Position numbers and translations under genes: made by a program. A model generated the notes under the pieces. The model saw only the letters and a program-made list of their open reading frames with translations. It was not told the origin of the DNA and did no database searches. Of a stretch of DNA of 6,423 bases, positions 1 through 6,193 are shown piece after piece (the stretch's first letter is position 1; the number at the start of each line of letters is the position of its first letter). The stretch is from Gp6-AA40 sp050742535 (GTDB lineage Bacteria; Acidobacteriota; Vicinamibacteria; Vicinamibacterales; UBA2999): positions 1-6,423 of the forward strand of contig JBOGIQ010000349.1 in the NCBI GenBank assembly GCA_050742535.1, given 5' to 3'.

Positions 1-348
1 CGTGTGGGGGGCCTTTTCAGTCCCAATCTCCAGCTCCCCGTGCAACATGATCCACTCGGTGGTCAGTTCAAGGTCTCTGTTGTTGGCGAAGCTGAGTTTG
101 CCGTCGACGGTCAGACCGCCCAAGGCCGGCGGACTGACGTCGAGGACCACTGCCTTGCCCGCTGCGATGGTGACCTTGTCGCCTGCGACTGGCACCTTGC
201 CGTTTGGCCAGGTGGCGCGATCAGACCAGTTCGTCGGCCTGGCCGCCGGCGATCCGGCATTCTGAGCGTGAACGACAGCGAACACGCTGCCGAGCAGGAA
301 TGCTGGAAGGAGCGAAGCAAGAAGGAACGAGCGATGGTGCTTACTCAC
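1..348 (-). CDS. Secreted G8-domain protein, N-terminal part (runs off left edge)
   Basis: The visible 116 residues are the start of an exported protein. The GTG at 346-348 is preceded by a strong AGGAGG ribosome binding site (358-363, minus strand) with a 9-base gap, which decides the start. Residues 1-28 form a signal peptide: basic MSKHHR, a hydrophobic core, and probable cleavage after VHA. From about residue 41 the text matches the start of a G8 domain, the glycine-rich beta-strand domain known from CEMIP, TMEM2 and PKHD1: W41-S-D, then TWPNGKVP, GDKVTI, a VVLDVSPPALGGLTVDG stretch, and the later HGELEIGT. Family knowledge links G8 to extracellular, often polysaccharide-related proteins; the substrate here is unknown. 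The remainder, probably beta-helix repeats, lies outside the window. The G8 call is from motif recognition only, but the domain match is clear by eye. It is divergent from the gene at 618. Confidence 0.85.
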   Translation of the reverse strand, partial: MSKHHRSFLLASLLPAFLLGSVFAVVHAQNAGSPAARPTNWSDRATWPNGKVPVAGDKVTIAAGKAVVLDVSPPALGGLTVDGKLSFANNRDLELTTEWIMLHGELEIGTEKAPHT

Positions 349-357
349 GGAATCAAC

Positions 358-363
358 CCTCCT
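358..363 (-). promoter_or_regulatory. Ribosome binding site of the G8-domain gene
   Basis: AGGAGG on the minus strand, 9 bases before the GTG at 348. It is the best Shine-Dalgarno match in the window and fixes a non-ATG start that would otherwise be missed. Confidence 0.85.
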
Positions 364-605
364 ACTGGAAGATGACCAAGAACCGCAGCGGCACAGCATA
401 GCCGCGATAGTCCGGCGCCAGCAGACATCAGGCAAACGTGCTGTCCGAGACTCTCGAACCCCAAGAGAATAGCCGAATTCCGAAAATCCCTGGGAGGCGC
501 TGCAGCAGCTTTCGGAGCGGAAAGGCCTGAAATACAGGGGAGTTCGCGCGCGCGCAGGATAATTGGGTAACCATTCGGTAACACAATAGGTGCACCATCG
601 CGACC
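364..605. promoter_or_regulatory. Divergent intergenic region between the G8 gene and the 618 gene
   Basis: No convincing gene lies in this stretch. It must hold promoters for both divergent neighbours, but I find no clear -35/-10 pair. Visible structure includes an 11-base alternating CG run (545-555) and two GGTAAC copies 11 bases apart (566-571 and 577-582). There is also a GGTGCACC palindrome (589-596) and a CCGAAA/TTTCGG dyad (480-485 with 510-515). The direct repeats lie 36 bases or more upstream of the downstream ATG, where an activator or repressor site could be expected. No specific regulator can be named. Confidence 0.5.
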
Positions 606-617
606 GGAGGGCTGTGT

Positions 618-1154
618 ATGAGACGAGCGGTCTTCGTCGTTGTCGCTGTCCTCGTGTGCTGCCCCATGGGGTCGTTCGGTCAGGGAGTCCCCAGCACACC
701 CATCACATTGACGGACAAAATCACGCACCTCGAAGGTGTGTGGGTACTCGACCCGACTCAGGGCGTCCGCGGTTCTTGCGCCACGAAGGATCAGCCCGAT
801 CAGACCATCCGAATCAGCGTTTCGCCGCAAGGGGTGAATGTTGGACGTCCGCAGGCGCTCGTGCCGCTCGACGGAAGCCCGGTGACTGTGAAGGACAAGA
901 CCGTCGCAAGTGCAGCCCTTGACGCGGGCTGGCTCGCCATCACGATACGGACAATCGCCCCTATGAACAGGGGCACCACCAACGTCTTTCGCGATGTCTA
1001 TGTCGCCGAGCGCCGGCAGATCCCATTCGAAAGCAATGTGAACTATGACGAGCTGACTATCTGGCGCAACTTCACTATCGAATGGCCGGACGGCTCACTG
1101 AGCAGCACTGCTTGCAGTTACCGGCAAGCGCTTGTCTACCGCCGACAGAAGTAG
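618..1154 (+). CDS. Secreted protein of unknown function (178 aa)
   Basis: A complete ORF from ATG at 618, with GGAGGG (606-611) six bases upstream. The N-terminus is a signal peptide (MRRAVFVVVAVLVCC..., residues 1 to about 21, likely cleaved near SFG-Q), so the product should be periplasmic or secreted. Cys14 and Cys15 sit in the hydrophobic core, but the residue before them is Val, which does not fit a lipobox. The mature part starts with LEGVWVLDPTQG (38-49), resembling the 'G-W-L-P' opening of many small secreted acidobacterial proteins with a lipocalin-like or beta-barrel look; that resemblance is inference. Cys54 and Cys166 are the only mature cysteines and could form a disulfide. I do not recognise a named family. 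It is convergent with the kinase gene, 118 bases away, with no strong terminator between them. Confidence 0.85.
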   Translation: MRRAVFVVVAVLVCCPMGSFGQGVPSTPITLTDKITHLEGVWVLDPTQGVRGSCATKDQPDQTIRISVSPQGVNVGRPQALVPLDGSPVTVKDKTVASAALDAGWLAITIRTIAPMNRGTTNVFRDVYVAERRQIPFESNVNYDELTIWRNFTIEWPDGSLSSTACSYRQALVYRRQK

Positions 1155-1272
1155 CCCACTACCCTCTTTGGCAGTGGCAGCCAGCCACGTCGTCACCGGA
1201 AAAGCGGCTTAGTTAGCGCGGATCGGAGACGATGGTAGCTGAAAGGTTCCACCGTTCTGAAGCCGTAGCGAT

Positions 1273-3819
1273 TCAGCGCTGCCACCCGCTGACGATGAAC
1301 AACTGACCAACGTCGTGCGTGTACGCATAGGCATATCCGCGGCCGTCGGGGAGCCAGTGCACGAACCCGACGCTTGTCACGCCGGAGCGATCCGGCGGCG
1401 CAAGCTCTTTCAATAGCGTGCGGCGTCCGCTCCAGGGCTCGACGAGGTCAACTCGCGCCGGGAGGACGCTGGTGTCGGCGACAACGACGCCATCTCCAGC
1501 GGCGTTCCACGTCAACAACTCATCGCCTGGGATGAAGCCCCTGGCATCGACGGGTGTTCCGCCTATCTCCAGAACCTGGAACAGGTCGCCGCGGCGGATC
1601 AGAAGGGTCCGATCGTCCCGGGCAAGCACGGCAGCGGTCACGTCGTCCGGTGTGACGACCGCCGCTGGTCCTCCCTTGATGTCCTGCGCGTAACAGCGGG
1701 CAGCGGTTGAAGCCTCGCGGCCGCAGTACAGCACTCTCGCGCCGTTCGTGAACCACTCGAGAGCGAATCGCGTCAGGTCGATCGGACCGCGGTCGAGCAC
1801 GACCGGCTCACCAACGCCGGTGCGGTAGAACACGATCTTCTGGTCTGACGGTCTGTGCGCTGCCGCCCACGCACCGTCAGGCGACAGGCCCAGAGCCGTG
1901 CCGCGGCCAAGATGGACGACCGTATTCGCCGCAACGTTGCGCAGTGCGACCTGATAGTCGGCGCCCGCGCCCGGGCTGAAATCCTCGAAGGCGACGTATC
2001 GGCCGTCACCCGAAACAAAAGGAAAGATCGAAGAGTTAAGCCACCGGAATTCCCGCTCGACCGTCTGGCCGGGGATCTGACCGCGCAGGATGCTGCGCGC
2101 GTCGCCCCGCGTCAGCAACAGCCGCCCGTCAGCCGACACATCCGAGACGATCGCGTAACCGGGACCGGCTATGGCCTGCCGCAACGCTGTCCCATCAACC
2201 GGAGCCACGGTCACGTTGTACTGAGCGACCGAATCCGCTGGCGTGAAGAGGATGGACTGGCCGTCACGCGCCCACGCAAGGCCTTCAAGGCCGGGGTACT
2301 CCCCGCCCAGCGCCGTGACGCGTTTGTTGATGTCCACGACCTTCAGAGTGCCGCGGTTGTCGCCATCGCCGGGATGATCGAAGAACGCGACCCGCGTCGC
2401 GTCCGGAGACACGCGAAGGTCGCTGATGTACCCCGTGGGCGCCGTGTGCAGCACGGTCCCGGCCGGGTACTCGAGCTGCCACCGTCCATTCACCAATCGA
2501 GTCACCGCCACTGCCGACCCATCGGGAGAGAAGTCCGCTTCGGACACGTCCTGCATCCACGGCCGCGCCGCCCCTTCCATCGTCATGCGCGAGAGCGTGC
2601 CGGTGAAAATGCGGTGGTGAGTGAGACGAGCCCCCGTAATGGCGGCGATCTCGCCCGTCGACGAAACGGCGAGCAGGTGCGTCCGCGGCTCGCCGATTGG
2701 CCGGGGCACGATTGCACCTGGGGTTATCACGTACAGCGACGGCACAGTGCCGGTGTTCGCTGCGCTGAAGACAACCGTTCGGCCGTCGGGTCCGAAGCGC
2801 GCGTTCGTGATCCATTGGGGTTCCCAGGTCTTCGACTCGAACAGTACGCGCCCGGCCTCGCGCGGACGGCCGCGTTCGAGTCCAATTCCGAATGCCAGCG
2901 CGAGTGCCGCGGTCGCCAGGAGAATCACCCACCGCATCCCTCGTCGACCTGCCGTTGCCTGAACCGGACGTGGCACCGAATCCGACGCAGCGTCTGTCAG
3001 CGAGTCGAGCGCGAACGCGATATCGCGGGCGCTCTGAAACCGCTCGCCCGGATTCTTCTCGAGGCAATGCCTGATGATGCGGTCGATGGTGGCAGGTACG
3101 TCCGGGCGCGAGACCGACGCGTCTGGCGGCTCCTCCGTCAGAATCGCGGTCATGGTGTCGGCGGCCGTCGACTTCTGAAACGCGCGACGGCCGGTCACCA
3201 TTTCGTAGAGGACAGCGCCGAACGCAAAAAGGTCCGCCCGAGGATCGACAGTCTGCCCGCGTACCTGTTCTGGCGCCATGTAGCCGAGCGTTCCCATCAG
3301 GATCCCGGGTCCGGTGGCAGCGGTCGTCGCATCCGAGGGCGACTGATTGAACCGGCGGGCCAGACCGAAGTCGAGGACCTTGACCTGGCCGTCATCAGTC
3401 AGGAAGACATTCTCGGGCTTGAGATCGCGATGGACGAGGCCCGTGTCGTGCGCCGCGCCAAGTCCGCGAGCGATCTGAATCGCCACGTCAACGGCCCGCC
3501 GCACGCCCATTCCCCCGGCGGCCAGCGCGGCGCGGAGCGTCTGCCCCGCCAGCAGCTCCATCACCACGAACATGCGGCCGTCCTGCACGCCGGTGTCGAA
3601 GACGGCCACGATGTTCGGATGCGACAGGGCCGCGATGGCTTTCGCTTCACGGGTCAACAGCGAGACGTGCTCGTCCGAGTCGGATGCGGACAGCACCTTG
3701 ATCGCCACCTGACGATCGAGCCGGGCGTCTCTGGCGCGATACACCACGCCCATGCCTCCAGCGCCGATGGGCGAGAGGACCTCGTACGGACCGAGGCGTG
3801 TGCCGGGGGCGATCGTCAA
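1273..3819 (-). CDS. Membrane Ser/Thr protein kinase with C-terminal PD40/TolB-like beta-propeller
   Basis: An 848-residue Hanks-type kinase with an extracytoplasmic sensor. All catalytic motifs are present: glycine loop GAGGMGVVY (19-27), lysine K41 in VAIK, helix-C glutamate E58, HRDLKPEN (130-137, base D132), DFG (150-152) and GTLGYMAPE (176-184). The activation segment has several Ser/Thr residues (160-169) that could be autophosphorylated. One membrane helix follows at about 295-314. The rest is a propeller of PD40-like blades; strand-turn motifs of the 'SPDG..vaf' type recur near 340, 430, 468, 515, 560, 601, 644, 688, 772 and 822. This kinase-TM-propeller layout is common in Acidobacteriota; target proteins and ligand are unknown. 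The start is TTG at 3817-3819: an in-frame stop lies 18 bases upstream, no ATG or GTG intervenes, and the APGTRLGPYEVL opening matches the family start. No Shine-Dalgarno is seen. The hydrolase fragment lies 72 bases upstream. Confidence 0.96.
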   Translation of the reverse strand: MTIAPGTRLGPYEVLSPIGAGGMGVVYRARDARLDRQVAIKVLSASDSDEHVSLLTREAKAIAALSHPNIVAVFDTGVQDGRMFVVMELLAGQTLRAALAAGGMGVRRAVDVAIQIARGLGAAHDTGLVHRDLKPENVFLTDDGQVKVLDFGLARRFNQSPSDATTAATGPGILMGTLGYMAPEQVRGQTVDPRADLFAFGAVLYEMVTGRRAFQKSTAADTMTAILTEEPPDASVSRPDVPATIDRIIRHCLEKNPGERFQSARDIAFALDSLTDAASDSVPRPVQATAGRRGMRWVILLATAALALAFGIGLERGRPREAGRVLFESKTWEPQWITNARFGPDGRTVVFSAANTGTVPSLYVITPGAIVPRPIGEPRTHLLAVSSTGEIAAITGARLTHHRIFTGTLSRMTMEGAARPWMQDVSEADFSPDGSAVAVTRLVNGRWQLEYPAGTVLHTAPTGYISDLRVSPDATRVAFFDHPGDGDNRGTLKVVDINKRVTALGGEYPGLEGLAWARDGQSILFTPADSVAQYNVTVAPVDGTALRQAIAGPGYAIVSDVSADGRLLLTRGDARSILRGQIPGQTVEREFRWLNSSIFPFVSGDGRYVAFEDFSPGAGADYQVALRNVAANTVVHLGRGTALGLSPDGAWAAAHRPSDQKIVFYRTGVGEPVVLDRGPIDLTRFALEWFTNGARVLYCGREASTAARCYAQDIKGGPAAVVTPDDVTAAVLARDDRTLLIRRGDLFQVLEIGGTPVDARGFIPGDELLTWNAAGDGVVVADTSVLPARVDLVEPWSGRRTLLKELAPPDRSGVTSVGFVHWLPDGRGYAYAYTHDVGQLFIVSGWQR

Positions 3820-3831
3820 CGGGACGGCGCG

Positions 3832-3837
3832 ATTCTA
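3832..3837 (-). promoter_or_regulatory. Possible -10 element of the kinase gene
   Basis: TAGAAT on the minus strand matches TATAAT at 5 of 6 positions and ends 12 bases before the TTG start, so transcription from it would give a leader of only about 5 bases. No good -35 lies 16-18 bases upstream. The missing Shine-Dalgarno fits a leaderless start, but the evidence is thin. Confidence 0.3.
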
Positions 3838-3891
3838 GACGAAAGGGACAACCACCGCGCTGGGCGTCGGGCATTGTGGTGTCGCAGCCCG

Positions 3892-4746
3892 TCACTTCAG
3901 GCTCGTGAGCCACTCGGTGATCGTCGAGAGCGCCGCGGGGTTGATGGTTTCGTCGATCTCCGCGTACTCGGCCAACGAGCCGGTCGCCGCAGCCTGAAAC
4001 ATGTGGTTCAGGCCTTCCAGCTCCACGAATGCCGCGCGAGGATTGCCGGCGAGAGCGCGTTCGAGGGCAGGCCGGTTGAGAGCCGGCAGCACCTGCAGGT
4101 CCCTGGTCCCCCAGATCGCGAGGACCGCCACGTCGAGTCGACGCAGCGCCGGCGTGGGATCGTAGTTGAGAAAGTGGCGCATCCACGCGCCCTGCAGCCG
4201 GGCGATCTGCCCCCGAAGCTGAGTGCGAAGCACCTCGCCCACGACGTCGCGCTCGGGAGCGGGAATCGTGGCGATTACCTGATCCGCCGCTCGCATCACC
4301 TCGTTGGTGATGTCCTCACCGGGCTCGGCCTGCGCCGCGATTTCCATCACCGCGCGCTGGACGGTCGTCGCGAGCGCGATCTCGGGCTCGGACGCCCTAG
4401 CGGCCCGTGCCATCGCCTCGTTTTGTGAGAGCAGAACGGTCTTTCCGTCGACCCCTGTCGCGCCCATCAGCACAACGAACGCGATGTCGCCGCGCAGGTT
4501 GGCCACGATGGGCGCCACCAGTCCGCCCTCGCTGTGGCCGACGAGGCCGATCCGCGCCGCGCCGATGCGCGCGTGGGTACGGAGGAACTCGACGGCCGCT
4601 GACGTGTCGCGGCTGAAGTCCTCGACGGTCGCCCCGTGATACTTCCCCGTCGACGCCGCGGTTCCGCGATCGTCGTAGCGCAACACGGCGATGCCGCGGC
4701 GGGTCAGATGATCGGCCAGCACCAGAAACGGCCTGTGCTCCCACAC
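3892..4746 (-). pseudogene. Alpha/beta hydrolase (S33-like), N-terminally truncated
   Basis: The 284 readable codons match the C-terminal part of a secreted alpha/beta hydrolase of the serine aminopeptidase-like group. RYDDRG (23-28) is the strand and turn before the nucleophile region. GHSEGG holds the nucleophile S72, GTRD the likely acid D216, and GLNHMF the histidine H248, so the triad is complete. The signal peptide, the N-terminal domain and the strand carrying the oxyanion-hole motif (HGSGPQDRD or similar in relatives) are missing. Relatives of this type usually have well over 100 further residues before the 'EHRPFLVLADHLTRRG' block found at the very start here. The only possible start is GTG at 4744-4746, without a ribosome binding site, and an in-frame stop lies at 4780-4782 just upstream. 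I infer a 5'-deleted gene remnant. A shortened functional protein or an assembly join cannot be excluded. Confidence 0.75.
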
Positions 4747-4830
4747 GAACTCGTAATGTTTAGACGACTTTATGTCAAGTTAAATTGATTTTAAGACAAT
4801 GTCTGATGACACAACCTGTGTCATACGGCC
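4747..4830. other. AT-rich junction patch with three dyads
   Basis: About 45 bases (4755-4800) are strikingly AT-rich in otherwise GC-rich DNA, directly at the broken 5' end of the hydrolase. Three dyads follow one another. First, TGTC-aag-TTAAA pairs with TTTAA-GACA around a TTGAT loop (4773-4798). Second is AGACA-A-TGTCT (4794-4804). Third is ATGACACA-ACC-TGTGTCAT (4806-4824). A minus-strand TTGACA (4773-4778) and TAAAAT (4788-4793) could belong to promoters, but neither has a good partner element. The patch may be a regulatory region left from a lost gene, or the scar of an integration or deletion event. Confidence 0.55.
4806..4824. repeat. Perfect 8-base inverted repeat (operator-like)
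   Basis: ATGACACA-ACC-TGTGTCAT is a perfect dyad with a 3-base centre. The length and symmetry fit a dimeric repressor operator better than a terminator, because the stem is not GC-rich and no T-run follows on either strand. The bound regulator is unknown. Confidence 0.55.
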
Positions 4831-4919
4831 GATGTTGGCGCCTTCGCGTCCGCGCCCGACCAGGGCCTGGAGGAACTCGACTGAGAGTCAGGCCAGCCGA
4901 CGTCCCACGTGGGGATCAG

Positions 4920-5459
4920 TCAACCCGCCGCATCGTGATCCGCGAAGGCCAGCCGGATGGCGTAGTCGCGGATGTCTTCCGGCCACCCGGAAATGAGATC
5001 GCCGAAACGCCGACGGTCGTAGGCGAAGAGCGCGCGCGTCGCCTCCTCGAATCCGGGCAGGTTGCCGGCGATCGCAGAGATAAAGCGGTACGTCGACTCC
5101 TGGGCAGCACGAACGCGATCGCGGTCGCCGCTCGTACGACGGGCCGCATCGACGAGCTTTCGCAGCGCCACGGAGGCTCCCCCTGGCTGAACGTTCAGCC
5201 AATCCCAGTGGCTTGGCAGCAGCGTCACCTCGCGAGCGATGACGCCGAGACGGGGGCGTCCACGGCCGCGGGGCTCGGTTTGAGGCTCCAGCGATTGCGG
5301 GGACTCCACCGCACGGAGGTCGAAGTCCAGTTGTTGGCCGGTCTCATCGTCGAAAGCCAGATATTCGCCGCCTTGGGGCTTATCTCGCAGAAAATAAGCG
5401 ATTTCGTCGTTTGTGCCCGAGGCGACCTGGCGGAATTGGTGGAACACCGAGCAGCTCAC
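4920..5459 (-). CDS. DUF2239 family protein
   Basis: A complete 179-residue protein of the uncharacterised DUF2239 family, recognised by its conserved core: LAFDDETGQQLDFDLR (34-49), RGRGRPRLG (64-72), AREVTLLPSHWDWL (75-88), QPGGASVALRKLVDAARR (91-108), then AAQESTYRFISAIAGNLPGFEEATRALF (118-145) and a C-terminal WPEDIRDYAIRLA. There is no signal peptide or membrane helix, so it is cytoplasmic. RGRGRP resembles an AT-hook core, and the GGASVALRKLV helix recalls ribbon-helix-helix proteins; a DNA-binding role is my inference, not established. I chose the GTG at 5457-5459 over the TTG nine bases upstream. That TTG overlaps the -10 box, so it could not be in the mRNA, and family members begin near this 'xCxxF' text. 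The 173-base gap to the hydrolase remnant has no gene. Confidence 0.9.
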   Translation of the reverse strand: MSCSVFHQFRQVASGTNDEIAYFLRDKPQGGEYLAFDDETGQQLDFDLRAVESPQSLEPQTEPRGRGRPRLGVIAREVTLLPSHWDWLNVQPGGASVALRKLVDAARRTSGDRDRVRAAQESTYRFISAIAGNLPGFEEATRALFAYDRRRFGDLISGWPEDIRDYAIRLAFADHDAAG

Positions 5460-5465
5460 GTCCGA

Positions 5466-5511
5466 CAATATACCCGGGTAAAATACCAGCTGTCAATATT
5501 GTCCGGGTAAA
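5466..5511 (-). repeat. Two operator-like direct repeats over the DUF2239 promoter
   Basis: Read on the minus strand, TTTACCCGGACAATATTG (5511-5494) and TTTACCCGGGTATATTG (5482-5466) share the first nine bases and a closing ATATTG, with start points 29 bases apart. The upstream copy touches the -35 box; the downstream copy covers part of the spacer and the whole -10. A perfect TACCCGGGTA palindrome lies at 5471-5480 and GACAATAT/ATATTGTC arms at 5464-5471 and 5496-5503. The arrangement fits a repressor that blocks RNA polymerase; the regulator is not identifiable from the sequence. Confidence 0.6.
5467..5496 (-). promoter_or_regulatory. Promoter of the DUF2239 gene
   Basis: On the minus strand a perfect -35 TTGACA (5491-5496) and a -10 TATATT (5467-5472, 5 of 6) are separated by 18 bases. 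This is the best promoter match in the window. Only 7 bases separate the -10 from the GTG, so transcription should start at or within a base of the start codon, implying a leaderless mRNA. Confidence 0.75.
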
Positions 5512-5565
5512 TATCTCGATGAGTGTCTGGTCCAGAGTGGTTCTGGGAGTCACCTCACGGGTGTC

Positions 5566-5600
5566 CGGAAGATACCCGCGCACTTCGCGGGATCCGGTGC
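5566..5600 (-). terminator. Hairpin after the DUF6152-like gene, possible terminator
   Basis: CCCGCG (5575-5580) and CGCGGG (5586-5591) form a perfect 6-base GC stem with a 5-base loop, and outer CCGGA/TCCGG segments could extend it across an internal bulge. It lies about 50 bases past the stop of the 5642-6019 gene. There is no T-run on the minus strand, so this is a weak or factor-dependent terminator at best. Confidence 0.3.
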
Positions 5601-5641
5601 CTGCGGCAGCGCCCAGCTGAACGTGTCGCCAACGCGGCGAA

Positions 5642-6019
5642 TCAGCCAGGGTCAATCGTTCTCTGGTTCACCTCGCCCTTGAAGTCGGGGAAGAACCCTC
5701 GGATCTCGGCGGCGGTTCGGATCGGGGCACCGGTGACCGAGACGCGGGCGCCAAACGCAAGCGCGCCCTTCGCAGACTCGAGGATGCGGTTGCGCGTCAG
5801 GCCATCCAGCGCCGCCCAGTCCACGGTATACGCCGTGCCGTCGTCCTGCCTCACCACGATGATCGAGTGCGGGTTCTTGTACTCAACGCTCTCGACGCGC
5901 CCTTCAACCGTGATGCTCTTGCACCAGTCGTAGGTAAGCGGGTGGCTGTGATGGGCGAAGGCCGGGGACGCGGTTGCGAGATAGAGAGCCGCCGCGAGAG
6001 TTCCAAAGCCTCGTTTCAT
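5642..6019 (-). CDS. Periplasmic DUF6152-like protein (125 aa)
   Basis: A short exported protein. Residues 1-22 are a signal peptide ending in an ideal SPAFA cleavage motif, followed directly by HHSH (23-26). An 'A-H-H-S' mature start, then VEGRVESVEYKNPHSIIVV (38-56), a DG-YTVDW stretch and a closing GARVSVTGAP (90-99) are the hallmarks of DUF6152-type small beta-barrel (OB-fold-like) periplasmic proteins. Function is unknown; the N-terminal histidines could bind a metal, which is inference. The only mature cysteine is C33. ATG at 6017-6019 gives the signal peptide in the right place; a weak AAGG lies 4 bases before it. The C-terminus is slightly unusual, ending in VNQRTIDPG. It is divergent from the receptor gene at 6254. 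Confidence 0.82.
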   Translation of the reverse strand: MKRGFGTLAAALYLATASPAFAHHSHPLTYDWCKSITVEGRVESVEYKNPHSIIVVRQDDGTAYTVDWAALDGLTRNRILESAKGALAFGARVSVTGAPIRTAAEIRGFFPDFKGEVNQRTIDPG

Positions 6020-6138
6020 ACCGCCTTACAAGGTAGCGAACCTAAGTTACCGGTTTATTACGAGCAGGCTGCTCGAACTATCCTCCCGCGCCAATCCCGA
6101 CTATCCTCTCACCTTGTCGAAAACCTGTTCAGTAGCCC
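6020..6138. promoter_or_regulatory. Divergent regulatory region with palindrome and direct repeats
   Basis: No gene is visible. CGAGCAG-G-CTGCTCG (6061-6075) is a perfect 7-base inverted repeat around one base. ACTATCCTC occurs twice (6077-6085 and 6100-6108), with start points 23 bases apart, immediately beside it. An imperfect dyad GGTAGC/GTTACC (6031 to about 6050) lies near the 6019 start. These are plausible binding sites for regulators of the two divergent genes; I see no clear -35/-10 pair for the minus-strand gene. Confidence 0.45.
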
Positions 6139-6168
6139 TTGACAGTAGTCGTGACCGCCGCTGATATG
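6139..6168 (+). promoter_or_regulatory. Candidate promoter of the TonB-dependent receptor gene
   Basis: A perfect TTGACA (6139-6144) and a weak GATATG (6163-6168, 3 of 6) are 18 bases apart. Transcription would begin near 6175 and give a leader of about 79 bases that contains both hairpins at 6194-6233. Confidence 0.4.
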
Positions 6169-6193
6169 TCCCGTCGCTGGCTTGGTACGACAA

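Noticed and set aside
545..555. Alternating CG run (possible Z-DNA)
   Set aside because: Eleven bases of CG alternation is short and common at this GC content; no functional claim is justified.
345..830. 161-codon minus-strand frame
   Set aside because: It overlaps the start of the secreted-protein gene and the divergent promoter region, and shows no coding character.
1174..1188. GTGGC-agcca-GCCAC hairpin between the convergent genes
   Set aside because: The stem is only 5 bases and there is no T-run on either side, so a terminator call is not supported.
1855..4428. 857-codon open frame on the plus strand
   Set aside because: It lies fully antisense to the kinase and hydrolase, whose motifs are unmistakable. 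Its translation is rich in Arg and His with no domain, signal peptide or ribosome binding site. Long antisense frames are expected opposite GC-rich genes.
4779..4785. GTTAAAT, an integron attC core-site match (GTTRRRY)
   Set aside because: No matching RYYYAAC partner at a suitable distance and no integron integrase in the window; a 7-base degenerate match is expected by chance.
4780..4884. Short minus-strand frame reading VEFLQALVGRGREGANIGRM
   Set aside because: It looks protein-like and could be a remnant of the gene lost at the junction. It is only about 35 codons with stops on both sides and no start at its beginning, and I cannot assign it to a family.
4904..4913. CCCACGTGGG palindrome just past the DUF2239 stop
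   Set aside because: A 10-base palindrome without a loop or T-run is neither a good terminator nor placed like an operator; probably chance in GC-rich DNA.
4785..5510. 241-codon plus-strand frame
   Set aside because: It is antisense to DUF2239 and has low-complexity Arg-rich composition and no recognisable domain.
5380..5655. 91-codon minus-strand frame across the DUF2239 promoter
   Set aside because: It overlaps the real DUF2239 start and a well-defined promoter; the translation has no family features.
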